DNA of 64,000 nucleotides from Strongyloides papillosus (Eukaryota > Nematoda > Chromadorea > Rhabditida > Strongyloididae). Below are positions 34,533-46,460 of this stretch, piece after piece; the first letter of the stretch is position 1, and every line of letters begins with the position of its first letter. The position numbers and the translations under genes are program-made. The notes under the pieces were generated by a model, which did no database searches, was not told the DNA's origin, and worked only from the letters and a program-made list of their open reading frames with translations. The stretch is from positions 744,001-808,000 of the forward strand of contig SRSI01000038.1 of the NCBI GenBank assembly GCA_005656395.1, read 5' to 3'.

Positions 34533-34601
<69 letters not shown>

Positions 34602-34603
34602 GC
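34530..34603 (-). tRNA. tRNA-Asn(GTT)
   Basis: Read on the minus strand, GCCTCCG pairs with CGGGGGC. Anticodon loop CTGTTAA gives GTT. The body is almost identical to animal tRNA-Asn (TGGCGCAATCGGTTAGCGCG). Confidence 0.93.
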
Positions 34604-37600
34604 TACACGCGACGAACCTTTTTTTCAAGATTTCATGTCAAAAAGACAAAATATTATTCTACTCAAAAAAATTGCCCAAACATTTTCGAATAATTTATTT
34701 CTTTCATCTAATAAATACATTTAAATGCGTTAGTTAATTTTTATGCTTGGGAAAACAGCTATGATTTCAAATAAAATAGAATTTCATTAATACGCTCATT
34801 GAAATTTGATGTTAACAAAAACTATTATTACAAATGTCTTTTATTAACTAAATTAACGAAAGACTATATAAAATTTTTTCACAACACGTAATTAATAGCT
34901 TATGTTAGAAGATGGTTATTTATTAAATAAAATAGCTATCATTTGTCGATAAAAGAAAAAAAGATAGTTATTGAACTAAACTGTATCATTATTAATACTT
35001 TTTTAACTTGAGCTATAAAAGATTTGTAATTTCTATTTTTCTAGATACATAATTTTGAATATACAACGAGTCCTTGAAACGCTTGAAGTAAAGTATCTTG
35101 ATAATTTTCACTTTGTTATAAATGAGAATGGCGATAAAATTATACATAATGTATTATAAAATATTAAATAAACACCAAAATAAAATTTTACCTTTTTTAC
35201 TAAAGAAACGTTTATAAAAGAAAATAAAAAAAGGGTTATGCTATTAAAATTTGTAAATAGGTCTTCCATTTAAGTTATAAGGTAATTTGCAGGCAATTCA
35301 CTTCGGAAATCCAACGGAATTCAGTACATTAAGCAGAAAATACTCAAAGTTGAATTGTCAACTATGGTTAACATTTTTATTTTGAATTTATAAAAGCAAG
35401 ACACTATAATTGTTTTCTACATAATTACTAATAATGATATAAAATTAATGAAGAAATATTTCATTGTAGTAAGTACATTTTTTAAAAATTAATCTTGTTT
35501 AATTTTTATATTTAAAAACTTCGAAAATACTGCTATTATTCATTATATAGTTGTTTTTTGCATCTTTATTAAAACAATTATCTTTTATATAATACACATA
35601 CATTCGCTGCATATTAATTGGTAAAAAATTGTAAACGAATGAAATGTAAAAGATGTGAGTTAATATTATTATAAAAATTTCGGTTTAAATAACTTAATTT
35701 AAAGGTAAAATTGAATTCTGAAGGTAATTCTTCAGCTTTCAAAATTTTTGAATGAAGCTAGAAATAGCTCCTAATATTTTAAACATTTTTCTGAATGAAA
35801 TATATTAACTAATACTTATTATAAGTATATATTTAGTTGTTATAACTACATCTAGAATTTAAAATTATACATAATAAAAATAAATTAAAATCAAAATGAT
35901 AACTAAAATTTTATTTATTTTGCTATTTTTTTTGGTAATTATTTAAACTTCTTATAAGATAGTAAAAATTATTTGCTTAAAAAGTTGTTATTGTAATTAT
36001 TTTATTATAAATAAGATTTAAAAAAAGAGGCTTACATCACTAACAGTTTCCAGAAAGTTTCCCATACAAGTATTAAAATGTCTTCCGACTAATTTACTTT
36101 AGAGACCGGACGGAATTTGGTGTATTTCAGCCGAATATGAGCATAAAACGTTATAATTATTTTTTACATAATTATTAAAAATGTTATTTTACTATGAACA
36201 CTACTAATACAAACTACATTTAAAATTTTATTAAAACGTATTTAATGATATTAAATTAGTGTAGAATTTTTTTAATATGATATATACAAAAGAAAAATGA
36301 GACAAATTTTAACAATTCTTAGTAAATGTAATAAAAAGCTCTACCTATAAAAAAATATCAAACGACAAAAAAATGTTTAAAACGAAGAACAACATTAGGT
36401 TTTACCATAAAGTGTTTCTTTTATTTTACAATAATATATATGTTCGATATTTCGAAACAATGTAAATTGTTGTTGAATTTTAATATTTTGTATAATATCA
36501 TGCTAATTTTAAAGTCTAACTTGTATTAGAATATATTATAAAATACGTTAATAGTAATCTATTTTTTCTTTTTCAGTTTTGAAAACATATTATATAATAG
36601 GTCATTAAAAGTAGTTTTCAAGTAACATAATTTAAGAAATCTTTATTAGAAGCGGAAATTCTACAAATGAATGTTTTATTATTCAAGGTTCATTTATGCA
36701 TCTTAATATTTTGAGAACAATTACTAAACTCTTTTAACATTAATACATCTTTTCAAATGTTCGACATAAAATTTTTAAGCTTCAGTTTATTATATCTTAG
36801 TTAAAACTCTTGGAAGACACAGTATCTAAAATAATGGATAATTACATTCACTCTTTAACAAAAAAATTAAGTATTGATAATATGATAATTTGTAATTATA
36901 CAAATATAATTTTAAGAAGTGATTTTATCTAATTACAATAATAACTTATTCTTATACACTAATAATCATATTTTTCAATTGATAAATATGTGCGGTGATA
37001 ACCATTAACTTGAATATTACTAAATTATATTACAGCTTATATCTATTTTTATTGTATTTAAAAAATTAGATTTTTAATAAAATCGTCTCCTTTTAAATCA
37101 TTAAAAAATGTAATTAAAAAAAACGACAAAACTTTTGAGACAATCTATATATTGACGTGTAAATGCAAATTTTAAAAGTTAAATAAAAGTTTGACGGATA
37201 AATGTTTAAAATTTTTTAATAACTTTCATTAACAAATATTTAAATGTTTTGTAAAATTGTAATTCTATAAATGTATGATTATACACAAAAAAGAATACAG
37301 ATTTGTTTTTTAACGTAGTGAAGTGGTTTAAATGTTTTTATTTGTGGCACTTCTTTCTTATTTTTACTTTAAATGTAGATATTTTATATTTATTAACAAT
37401 ATTGATATAATTTTTAACAATTTAATCCTTTTAAATCGTTTTTTAAAATCTTATAAAAATCAACATATAAAATATTTTGATAAAAAAAGCACATATAAAT
37501 TTTTTATAAAAGTTTATTTTAAAATGGACATAAATCTATATAAAAATAAAAAATATATTATAGATGTAATTAACAATAGTGTTCCAATAAACTAAAAGGT

Positions 37601-37752
37601 TTACACTTTTCAAAACAAAATGTTTTTAATGACAAAAACATATTATTAATTTTCTGCAGAATTTTTATCAGTTTAAGAACAAAAAGTATTTTATATTTTG
37701 TAGAAAATAAAAAAATATTTGAAAAGAGTTTTTTAGTTTGAATATTTTATTC
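34604..37752. other. Long gene-free AT-rich interval
   Basis: No supported gene. About 35380-35800 is a diverged duplicate of 40420-40850 (shared ATATAGTTGTTTT, GAATGAAGC(T/C)AGAAAT and spacing). 35260-35340 and 36090-36150 also resemble each other (CGGAATT(C/T)(A/G)G motifs). Confidence 0.45.
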
Positions 37753-38085
37753 TCAACGTCTTCCATTAGGTCTTGCTGTTGTTGTTAAACTGTCTAATCT
37801 TGTAGCTATAGAGGCTATTTGTGACTGTAATTGTGTTAATGCTTGTCTAAATTGATTTATTCTTCTTTGTTTGTTTTTTCTTTTTTTTACTCTACTTTTT
37901 CTCGATCTGCTTTGTCTTTTTTCAATCGAGTTTGTATCTTCTTCATCATTTAAAATAGCCGGCTTTTGTAAATTATCAATGCTTTCAATGTTATTAGAAA
38001 CTAAATCATTTTTGCTTTCAAAAGATTCAGTTAATAATATATTAATGAGTAATATAAATACAATAACTAATTTAATACTTTTCAT
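37753..38085 (-). CDS. Small secreted basic protein, 110 aa
   Basis: Single-exon ORF from ATG 38085 with a TATA-like TATAAAAAAG about 40 nt upstream. Residues 1-21 (MKSIKLVIVFILLINILLTE) are a clear signal peptide. An acidic/polar propeptide-like stretch follows to EDTNSIEKRQ, where KR is a plausible dibasic cleavage site. Then comes a strongly basic segment (SRSRKSRVKKRKNKQRR, about 58-74) and an amphipathic heptad-like helix (FRQALTQLQSQIASIATRL). The protein ends TTTARPNGRR. It is probably secreted and may bind polyanions or self-associate. I do not recognise a family. The low-complexity K/R content tempers confidence, but signal peptide, length and promoter position agree. Confidence 0.6.
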   Translation of the reverse strand: MKSIKLVIVFILLINILLTESFESKNDLVSNNIESIDNLQKPAILNDEEDTNSIEKRQSRSRKSRVKKRKNKQRRINQFRQALTQLQSQIASIATRLDSLTTTARPNGRR

Positions 38086-39647
38086 TATTAAAATAGCATG
38101 TTATAATGAAAAATTACTACTTTTTTATACCTTTAAAATATTTATTTTTATCAAAAATTAAAATAATTCATCGTTTACATTGATATAGATTTTTTTAATA
38201 AATAAATAAATTTGTTAGATCGTTTTAATAAAATTTATTAACTTTCTACTATAAAAAAATGTGTGGTTTTGGAGTAACATAAAATAAATATGTAGTGCCA
38301 TGACATCTTATGGTACTAATATTTTAAGTGAAAAATTTATAATAATAATCAATAAGTGTAGAAAGTGTAACAAGAATAATTACAATTTAAAAAAAATTTT
38401 TGGCTAGATTAATTTAAAAGAATTGTTTTAATCTTATAAATTTTTCATTCCCAACCTAAATTTTCTAAATAAAAAGACATTTTAAAATATTTTTTTCAAT
38501 CATATAAAATTTACTTTCTACTTTTTCTGTGATTCTTTATCTCTAATGGGACAAGAGATTTAGTTTTCATTTTGGCAAAAGTTTTTATAAGTATTATCAG
38601 TTATTTAATAGAAATCTTAAGATATAGATTTTAATGATTTTAGACCACAAAAACTAATTTACATTTAAAAAAGTTTTTTATGAAATTATTTTAATTAATT
38701 TTTACTTTTAATGTATTCTATCATGGAATTAGTAGAAACGAAAAATTAATATCACAATTTTTTTTTAAAACACATCTTTTTAGAGAATAATTTTAATTCC
38801 AATAAATTTTTTATTTTAGATATGATATGAATGAATCTTTAAACATTTTCTAGGAAGTTGTTAAAATTTGGTTCTTTCTATAAATTTGCAAATATAGAAA
38901 AATGAAGGGTTTAATAACTATTTTAAAGTATTATTTTAAGAGAAAGATAATTGTAATGAGAGTGAATCGAAAGTGTAGAATCAATCAATTAGAAATATGG
39001 CAATCGATTGGTGCATTAAGTTAACAATTTTTTTTCTTTATTAATAAGGCTTTATACAAAGATAGATTTTAAAAGTTTAAATTTAGATTTGAACTAAAAT
39101 AGTCATGTAAGACATGTGAATGGATTCAATCTCTACTACGGAAATTTATATTGTAAATTTACTATATGTTTTAAAAAATTTATCAGTTCTTGGAAAAAAA
39201 AATCATGCTTTTATTATTGTATTAATTTGAATAAACACAAAAAAATAGAACAATTTTACATTAAATATAATGCTACACCTACATAAAAAACTAAATTTTA
39301 TTCAAATCATAAAAATATCAAAGAGCGACAATAAAAATATATGTTTGACAATTTAAAGGAATGTAACTTTTTTTAATTTTAATATTTTATTATTAAATTA
39401 TCTTCATATAAGAACTAATTTGTTTTCTATAATGTATTATGAAATATATTATTAAAAGTTAATTTCGTGTAAAGTTGTTAGTGTTTTTAACAAAAATCAT
39501 TCTTTAAACTTTTTACCAACAACAATAGATTCAGAAATTTAAAAATTTTATAACAGTATTGATGAAAAGCAGTGATTATTTAACTATATAAATTAAAATA
39601 CTTTAAAGTTATATACTAACCATGAAAAAAAACGCAAACTGTAATTC
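38086..39647. other. Non-coding AT-rich stretch
   Basis: Beyond the promoter of the secreted-protein gene I see no gene, repeat boundary or RNA here. Confidence 0.4.
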
Positions 39648-40080
39648 TGCCTGAACGTTCAGGCAAAACGTACATAAATAAAAGCCTTTTCAGAATGATT
39701 TCTGAAATAATGAAGCATTTTACTCGGCACGAAAATGTTAACGATTATTAGGAAAATGCATTTTATATAATTTTCAAGGAAATTACAATAGTCTTGTTTA
39801 TTTTCTGGTAAAGATAGTGCAATGCACCACTTGTTTGGCACTGCCGTCATTATTTACCTCATATAGAAAATGGGAGAGGGGGACACAAAATTTGAAAAAA
39901 AATAAGTTTTTAATGAATTTTTCCAAAATTTTTATATTTAATATGTTTTAAAGAATATATATTTGATTGCTTATTTAAAAAACAATTAATTCTCATTTTA
40001 AAATATTATTTTTAAAAAAAAGCGACACTATTTGAACAATAGTTCTTTTTTATATGTATGTTTTGCCTGAATATTCAGCA
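39648..40080. mobile_element. 433-bp MITE-like element with palindromic ends
   Basis: The left end is a perfect 18-bp palindrome TGCCTGAACGTTCAGGCA followed by AAACGTACATAAATAAAAG. The right end is the inverse, CTTTTTTATATGTATGTTTT then GCCTGAATATTCAGCA. The interior has short open frames but no recognisable protein. Target duplication unclear. Confidence 0.55.
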
Positions 40081-42066
40081 AAAGTGATGGGTCCGAAAAA
40101 AACATAATGTTATTATAACTTTTATAAGTTTAATTTTGAAAAATAGTATAAAAAAAGTTAAACTATTTGATGATTATAATTTGATAAAAAATTATATCTA
40201 ATAATAACTTCAACTATTGAAACATTTTAAAAAATATAACATGATATGTTAATAAATGCTTTTTGTGAAAGCACTAATAAATTTACAAAAAAATAAGATT
40301 CAATTCTGTAATTTAGAATGTGTTGTGGAAAACAATTTATGTTTTAAGATAAAAATAGTATCGTTCCAAAATAACAACTTATTTTAATAAATTTGTAGGT
40401 AATGTTTTAGTCTTAATATGCAAAATGTTAACGGTAAAATTAGTCACAAGTCAAAAAAAATTTAATTTTTATTAAGTGAGAAATTGTTAATATATTTTTC
40501 ATTAATTTGTGCCCTTTTTTATTTTTATATGTAGATCCACTTTCTAAAGATGTAGAAATAAATTTCGTAGATTGTAACATTTAAGAACTCCAAAATGTTG
40601 TTATTATTTATAATATAGTTGTTTTATTGGCATTTTCACTAAAACATCGATCTTATAAACATATAAATGTATTTTCTGTGTATTAACTGACATAAAAATT
40701 GTATGTGAATGTAATGAAAAAAATGTGGGTTAGTATTAGTATGGAGTCATTGGTTTTTAAAGCCCGATTAGAGGTAATTAATGAATTATGAGGTTGGTTA
40801 TTCAGTTCTTAAAATTTTGAAATGAAGCCAGAAATGGTTTCTAGTAATAATATACAGAGGTTACATTTTAAATGTGATTTTAAATCATATTTAACACATT
40901 TGAATGTTTTATGGAACAAATTTAAGTCTGTTAAATTGAAAGATTCCACTGTAAAATATTGAATTATTTGGAATCATCAGTTAAATAAATTCTTTCTTGT
41001 TGTGTAAAAGCTTTGAATTTACACTGATAATTTTTGTTATACAAAATTTATAATTTTAATTTTCATATTAAATAAAACAATGATAATTTGATTATGGCAT
41101 TAATTTCATTAGGAAATTTTTTATAGACTCTTAAGAAATTACAAGTTTCTAATGAAACTACAGTTGTTTGTGAGATAAAAAATTAATAAGATATCATTAG
41201 AAACTACATTAATATAAATATTTTTAAAAGCAAAAATAGTGTGTTTTCAACAAAAAAATGCTTTTGTTCGAACTTTTTAGAATAATACAACCTTGATTAC
41301 AAAATTTAAATAGTTTATCATTACAATTTTGATTTTATAAATATTTTAAAATGTTAAGGATACGGAAATGTACATTAGCTCCGACATTCTCCTCATTACT
41401 ATTCATGCTTCTGGAGATCATTTTAAAGAAAGAATTTTATTTAATACTAGAGCTTGTTAACTAGTTATTTTACCGAAGTTAGTAAGTAGAATAAGTGGCT
41501 GACAAGCTCTGTCAATGTTCTTTTATATTCTAATTTTATGATGACATTGACGTGTCATATCTAACATAAAAGAAATGTTTATAGATTAAAAAGTGAATTG
41601 TGAATAATTTATTAAATGAGATAAGAAATAGAAAAAGAATTTTGAAAGATTCAAAGAAAGAGTGTAGTTATACGAAGATATTTATGTTTGAAAATCGAAA
41701 CAGGTGATTACCAATATTTAATATATGGTACATTTTTATGCTTGAAAATAATTTTAACATATTTAAAATGTTTTTTTAAAAGGAAGTTACCATACATAAT
41801 GATAAAAGAGTAATACTAAACGTTATTTTTATATGAAAAGCTAAAATTATACTATGAAGGTACATAACATTTTTTGGTATTTTTTGAGTCTTATACTATA
41901 TATTTTTATATTTTTAATGTAAAATATTATTAATAAACAGAAAAAACATTACTAAAAATATAAAAAAAGTGCCTTTTTAACTATAATTTTTACATAAAAA
42001 ATAGTTAAGAAATTAAAATTTAAAATGTCTCAAACTTTATTTTATGGGTCCCAAAGTAAAAAGAAA
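40081..42066. other. Non-coding stretch with a duplicated segment
   Basis: 40420-40850 is the partner of 35380-35800. 41360-41530 is less AT-rich with two overlapping short ORFs (30 and 37 codons) but nothing recognisable. Confidence 0.4.
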
Positions 42067-42138
42067 CTCTCTGGCGGGGAATCGAACCCCGGTCTCGCAC
42101 GTGACAGGCGCGGATACTCACCACTATACTACCAGAGA
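42067..42138 (-). tRNA. tRNA-Asp(GTC)
   Basis: Read on the minus strand, TCTCTGG pairs with CCAGAGA. Anticodon loop CTGTCAC gives GTC. The A box AGTATAGTGGTGAGTAT and B box GGTTCGATTCC are canonical. Confidence 0.93.
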
Positions 42139-42731
42139 TACCAGACACCACCTGAGATATTTTCAAGCTCGAAATTTTCAAATTTTTTCTTTGCATTTTT
42201 TTGAAGTATTTTAATACATAAGTATGTAATAATTGTAAATAATAATTATTTTTTCTAAATATTTGTTAATATATAAAAAAATTTGGTACACACACGACTT
42301 AAGAATCATTTAAAAACGGTAAGTCCAAATTTGTGAACAAACTATATAATTGCTTTATTAATAAAATTTGTAGATATTTTTATTAAAAATAAAGAAGTAT
42401 TTGGCTGCATTTTATACCTACAATTATTTCGAAATTTGATTGCTAATCAAAATTCACAGAGTTTCAGATTTTTATGTACCTAAGAAATTGTCAACTACAA
42501 ATGACATTTTGATTTTTTCTTTACTACTCTATATTAGAGATAGCAAATAGAGTTAATTAAAGCTTTTTAATCTTTTTATTTTGTCAATAATAAATAATTT
42601 TTTACGTTAAAACCTGGGTTTCTATATCATTGAATCTCCGATAATAATTGACATACTACACATTCTTTTAATTGACACTATTTTATTTTACTGCTGGTAA
42701 AAAGGCATCAAATTAACTACAAATTCTTACT

Positions 42732-42860
42732 ATGGAAGGTTGTATGGAGTTAGAAAATAACTTAAATAAATTTTTATCTACTATTGAAAGATCAAATAAG
42801 ATATTGTCAAACTTTATTCCTGATAGAAAGTTTTCAGTTAGAAAAACAATTGTTTTTTAG
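42732..42860 (+). other. Short ORF, 42 codons, possible gene fragment
   Basis: ATG to TAG encodes MEGCMELENNLNKFLSTIER and a further SNKILSNFIPDRKFSVRKTIVF. The residue composition (C, G, P, D, E well represented) is unlike translated AT-rich noise. No promoter, splice sites or family could be recognised. It could be a lone first exon or a relic. Confidence 0.25.
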
Positions 42861-42944
42861 AAACAAAATATTTTAAAATGACCAAATTACATTAAGTTAA
42901 TTTAGATAAGTTTTTTTTCACTAGTGAATTTTTTTTATTATCAA

Positions 42945-44061
42945 AAACTTTATATATTGTGTTCATTTTTTGAATCTTAAAAATGTCCTAGATAAATTTT
43001 GTTGCAGAAAACGGTATTTTATAAATGATCACTAAATTACAGATTTATAAATTTGATAATAAACAATTTATTGGTAATAATTCATTAACAAATTGTAGCA
43101 ATTTGATTATATAGTTAGTTATTTTGCTGTTATAAAACATTATACGAAAGACCATACTGACAAAGATGCAAAGGAAATAGAATTAAGGTTCTCTAATAAT
43201 TTTATTTTGAATGTATTTTTCACATAAAAGTAAAATAGATATGAAAAAAATTATTTATTCATAAAATAATATATTATTATACAGAAAAGTCACATAAAAT
43301 GATTTAATAATAGTAAAAAAATATAGTAAATATAAATTAGTAAACAAAATACACAATTTTATTTGGAAAAAGTCTGTAAATGCGTTTATCGGGAATCGAA
43401 CCCGAATCGGCCGCTTGGAAGGCGGCCATGCTGACCATTACACCATAAACGCGATATTTCAAATACACCAATTTTTTTCGCTCTTACATGTAGTATATTT
43501 TATCTAATAACTTATTTTATATATAACAATTATGTTTCAGTTTAAAAAACAATGAAATATTTGTTAAATTGATTATTTTTAATCTAATTTATTATCAAAA
43601 AAAAATATAATTAATATTTTTCATAATGAGTAAAAAAACAGCTATTTTGACTGTTTCCCTCAATTAACTTTAAAAAATATAAATACCTCACCAACAGTTA
43701 TATACAATAAATTACACACAAAAAACACAAATCTTTATAAAATATAGTAACTTTGTTTCATCTATCAAAAATCTAATTTTTTTGACTTGAAAATAATTTT
43801 ATCCCATTTATTTCGCGTCTAAAAAAAAAGCGATAATTAAAAAATTACTTAAATAAGTTGACATTTTCTATGATATCACTCTTGTCTTAAAATTTATGTT
43901 GCTTTCTACAATGCATTACAAGACAATATTTAATATTATGTAAAATTATATTTTTCTGATAAATTATATTTATTTAGTAAAGACTAAAAGAAAACAAACT
44001 GATTGATAGGTTAATGGAAATGGGACTATAAATAAATGAAAAATTTAATTAATATTACATA
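42945..44061. repeat. Segmental duplication, copy B (with tRNA-Gly)
   Basis: Partner of 22815-24170. It resumes after the Tigger insertion at about 46461-46960, where it matches 27687-28040 of copy A. Non-coding flanks are clearly diverged while the tRNA is identical. Confidence 0.7.
43381..43452 (-). tRNA. tRNA-Gly(TCC), copy 2
   Basis: Identical over its length to 23462-23533: same acceptor GCGTTTA, anticodon TCC and intact A/B boxes. Confidence 0.93.
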
Positions 44062-44210
44062 CAGTAGTCCCCCCGTATCCGCGGTAGATTGGTTTCTGAG
44101 ACTACCGCGGATAACGAAACCGCGGATAATAGCGAACCGCGGATAATAGGGAACTATAGTATACCCTATTTATTTTCGTGCTAAGACCATTTAATTTTAA
44201 TTATAAATAA

Positions 44211-44353
44211 AATATAATTATATTTAATTAATTTTTAACAAAAAAATAGTGATAACAAAATGATATGATAATGAATATAAAAATATAATTATATTTAATT
44301 AATTTTTAACAAAAAATAGTGATAACAAAATGATATGATGATGAATATAAAAA
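44211..44353. repeat. Two tandem 71-bp units in the Tigger 3' region
   Basis: AATATAATTATATTTAATT begins each unit at 44211 and 44282. The units are near-identical (one indel, one substitution) and lie between the transposase stop and the terminal repeat. Confidence 0.8.
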
Positions 44354-44384
44354 TATATATTATTTTTAATTTTTACCCCTAATA

Positions 44385-46046
44385 TTAATGATCATTATCA
44401 CTAGAATTTTCATCTATCTTTTCTAAAAACATTGTTATTGGAAGCTGTTTTTTTTGTATCTTCAACTCATCAAATAGCTTCTGCAATGGCTCCATAGCTT
44501 CAGTTATTTTACGAGTAATGTTTATACTGCGCTCCATCATTGGGTCATAGTCCATTATTTGGTCTTTTAATGTTTGAGCTGTTCGAAATACTTTAGCAAA
44601 TTTATCAAGTGTCCATGATGCTGGGGGTTCTTGGGTTTCATCTTCATCACTTTCTTCACCTGAAGAAATAACAAGATTTTTCAATTCTTCATTGGTGAGA
44701 ACTTCAAGATTATCATTAAAATGTTCATTTAATTCATCTTCTGTCATATCATCAAATCCCTCTCCACCTATATTTTTTGCTGTTTGTATAATTGTTGTTA
44801 TTTGATTATCAATGACATTGGTGTCTTGGCAATTGCAAGCAACATTACTCAACAATTTTTTCCAACATGCAGTTATCATTTCAGGTTTTAAAAAGTCCAC
44901 TGCCTCTTTGATAAATACAATTGCGTCTGCAATTGTAAATGATTTCCAGCATTCCATCACTCCAGTACTATCAGAATTTTCAACCTTAGAACGGATCATA
45001 TCAAAGACCTGTCTAGTATACACGGCCTTAAAACACCTGATAACTCCTTGATCTAATGGTTGAAGTAGTGCCGTAGTATTTGGTGGTAAGAAAACCACTT
45101 CAACATTTTCATCTTCAGTCATTAATGAAGTAGGATGTCCAGGTGCGTTGTCAATAACTAACAATACTTTAAATGGTAGTCCTTCATTTTTCAAATAATT
45201 CTTCACCTCCTTGATAAAGCATTGATTAAACCACTCAGTAAATAAAACTGTAGTAACCCAAGCTTTCGAATTTGACTGCCAAAATACCGGTAGAGAATCT
45301 TTATTTTTATTTTTCAATGCCCTTGGATTCTTTACTCGATAGACAACTCCAGGTTTAATTATGTGACCGGCTGCGTTGGCACAAAATATCAATGTTAAAC
45401 GCTCCTTAAATGCTTTGTAACCTCCCATTTGCCGACAAGATTTATGTACATATGTTCTTTGTGGCATTTTTTTCCATGCGAGGGCTGTTTCGTCACAGTT
45501 AAATATTTGTTTGGGGTGGTAATTCTTCTCACTAATAATTTTTTGAAGTTGAGGGGGGAACAATGTAGCAGCCTCAACATCAGCAGAAGCAGATTCTCCG
45601 GTAATTTTTATATTTTTTAAATTGTATCTCTTCCTGAATCTGTGAAGCCACCCCTTACTTGCTGCAAATAATTTGTCATCCCTTTCTTCTTCATTTTCCG
45701 GTTTCATATCCTTGTACAAACTTAATGCCTTTTCCCTCAAAACGATAGAGTTAATTGGCATTTTTTTTCTCATCATATCCTCTACCCACAAATTCAATGC
45801 CTTCTCAACTTTGACTAGTGTCTTGTCACGCACCGTAGAAGCTACTTTTGCGGTATCTGGTGCAGTGGAGAAACTTGATCGAATTCTGTCCTTATTTTTT
45901 AAAACTTCGCGTATTGAGGATTCATTTTTATTGTACATTCTGGCAACCACGGAAACTGATTTCTTCTCTACTTCAATCATGTTAATAATTTTTATTTTTT
46001 CACTAATGCTAAGTACATTTCTTGTTCTCTTTGATTTTGGAGCCAT
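44385..46046 (-). CDS. Tigger-type transposase, intact 553 aa
   Basis: ATG 46046 (MAPKSKRTRNVLSISEKIKI) to TAA at 44385, no interruption. The N-terminal psq-type helix-turn-helix (about 10-55: SISEKIKIINMIE, SVVARMYNKNESSIREVLK) is followed by a CENP-B-type HTH (about 75-145: VEKALNLWVEDMMRKKMPIN, GWLHRFRKRYNLK). The DDE catalytic domain follows with FNCDETAL (Asp185), VIDNAPGH (Asp299) and LLQPLDQG (Asp332), giving DD32D as in Tigger elements. An acidic segment (SSGEESDEDETQE, about 465-478) and a C-terminal coiled region complete it. Together with matching terminal repeats and TA flanks, this copy could be autonomous. The strand lies inside duplicated DNA whose copy A lacks it. Confidence 0.95.
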   Translation of the reverse strand: MAPKSKRTRNVLSISEKIKIINMIEVEKKSVSVVARMYNKNESSIREVLKNKDRIRSSFSTAPDTAKVASTVRDKTLVKVEKALNLWVEDMMRKKMPINSIVLREKALSLYKDMKPENEEERDDKLFAASKGWLHRFRKRYNLKNIKITGESASADVEAATLFPPQLQKIISEKNYHPKQIFNCDETALAWKKMPQRTYVHKSCRQMGGYKAFKERLTLIFCANAAGHIIKPGVVYRVKNPRALKNKNKDSLPVFWQSNSKAWVTTVLFTEWFNQCFIKEVKNYLKNEGLPFKVLLVIDNAPGHPTSLMTEDENVEVVFLPPNTTALLQPLDQGVIRCFKAVYTRQVFDMIRSKVENSDSTGVMECWKSFTIADAIVFIKEAVDFLKPEMITACWKKLLSNVACNCQDTNVIDNQITTIIQTAKNIGGEGFDDMTEDELNEHFNDNLEVLTNEELKNLVISSGEESDEDETQEPPASWTLDKFAKVFRTAQTLKDQIMDYDPMMERSINITRKITEAMEPLQKLFDELKIQKKQLPITMFLEKIDENSSDNDH

Positions 46047-46460
46047 TTTTATTCAATTAAAAAAAATTTATCCAACAAAACAATGTTTTTTAGAAAAAAG
46101 ATGTAAAATCTTTATTTTACTTAACCCCTACAATATAACGATCAGTGATGATTAAAAAGAAATGTCAATGTAACTTAAAATTATATGAAATGATTTCTTT
46201 TTAATGCACTGATCATATATATTGGTTATTTTCATCACTTTTTAAACTGATTATCATTTTACCAACACAATTTTATTTCTTTAGTTTAACTTTGAAAGAT
46301 AAGAAATAAAGTAAAATACAACAATTTTCTTTTAAATAGTTAAAATTAAAAAGTAAAAAAAATAGCACGTACCCCCCCCTGTTATAACTTTTTAGAAATC
46401 TTCAAACCGCGGATAACTGAAACCGCGGATAACGAAACCGCGGTTACGGGGGGACTACTG

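Larger units (their letters stand above)
44062..46460 (-). mobile_element. Complete Tigger/pogo DNA transposon
   Basis: 2399 bp flanked by TA (44060-44061, 46461-46462). Terminal repeats are CAGTAGTCCCCCCGTA, then T or A, then CCGCGGT; only one of 24 positions differs. The CAG...CTG ends and CCCCC core are typical of Tigger/MER2-type elements. Subterminal copies of CCGCGGATAA are repeated three or four times at each end, candidate transposase-binding sites. The transposase ORF is intact. Confidence 0.93.

Noticed and set aside
37332..37595. 87-codon plus-strand ORF
   Set aside because: Composition is almost entirely I/N/K/F/Y, as in translated AT-rich DNA, and no supporting signal was found.
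45395..46155. Several ORFs opposite or shifted to the Tigger transposase
   Set aside because: Shadows of the well-supported transposase frame.
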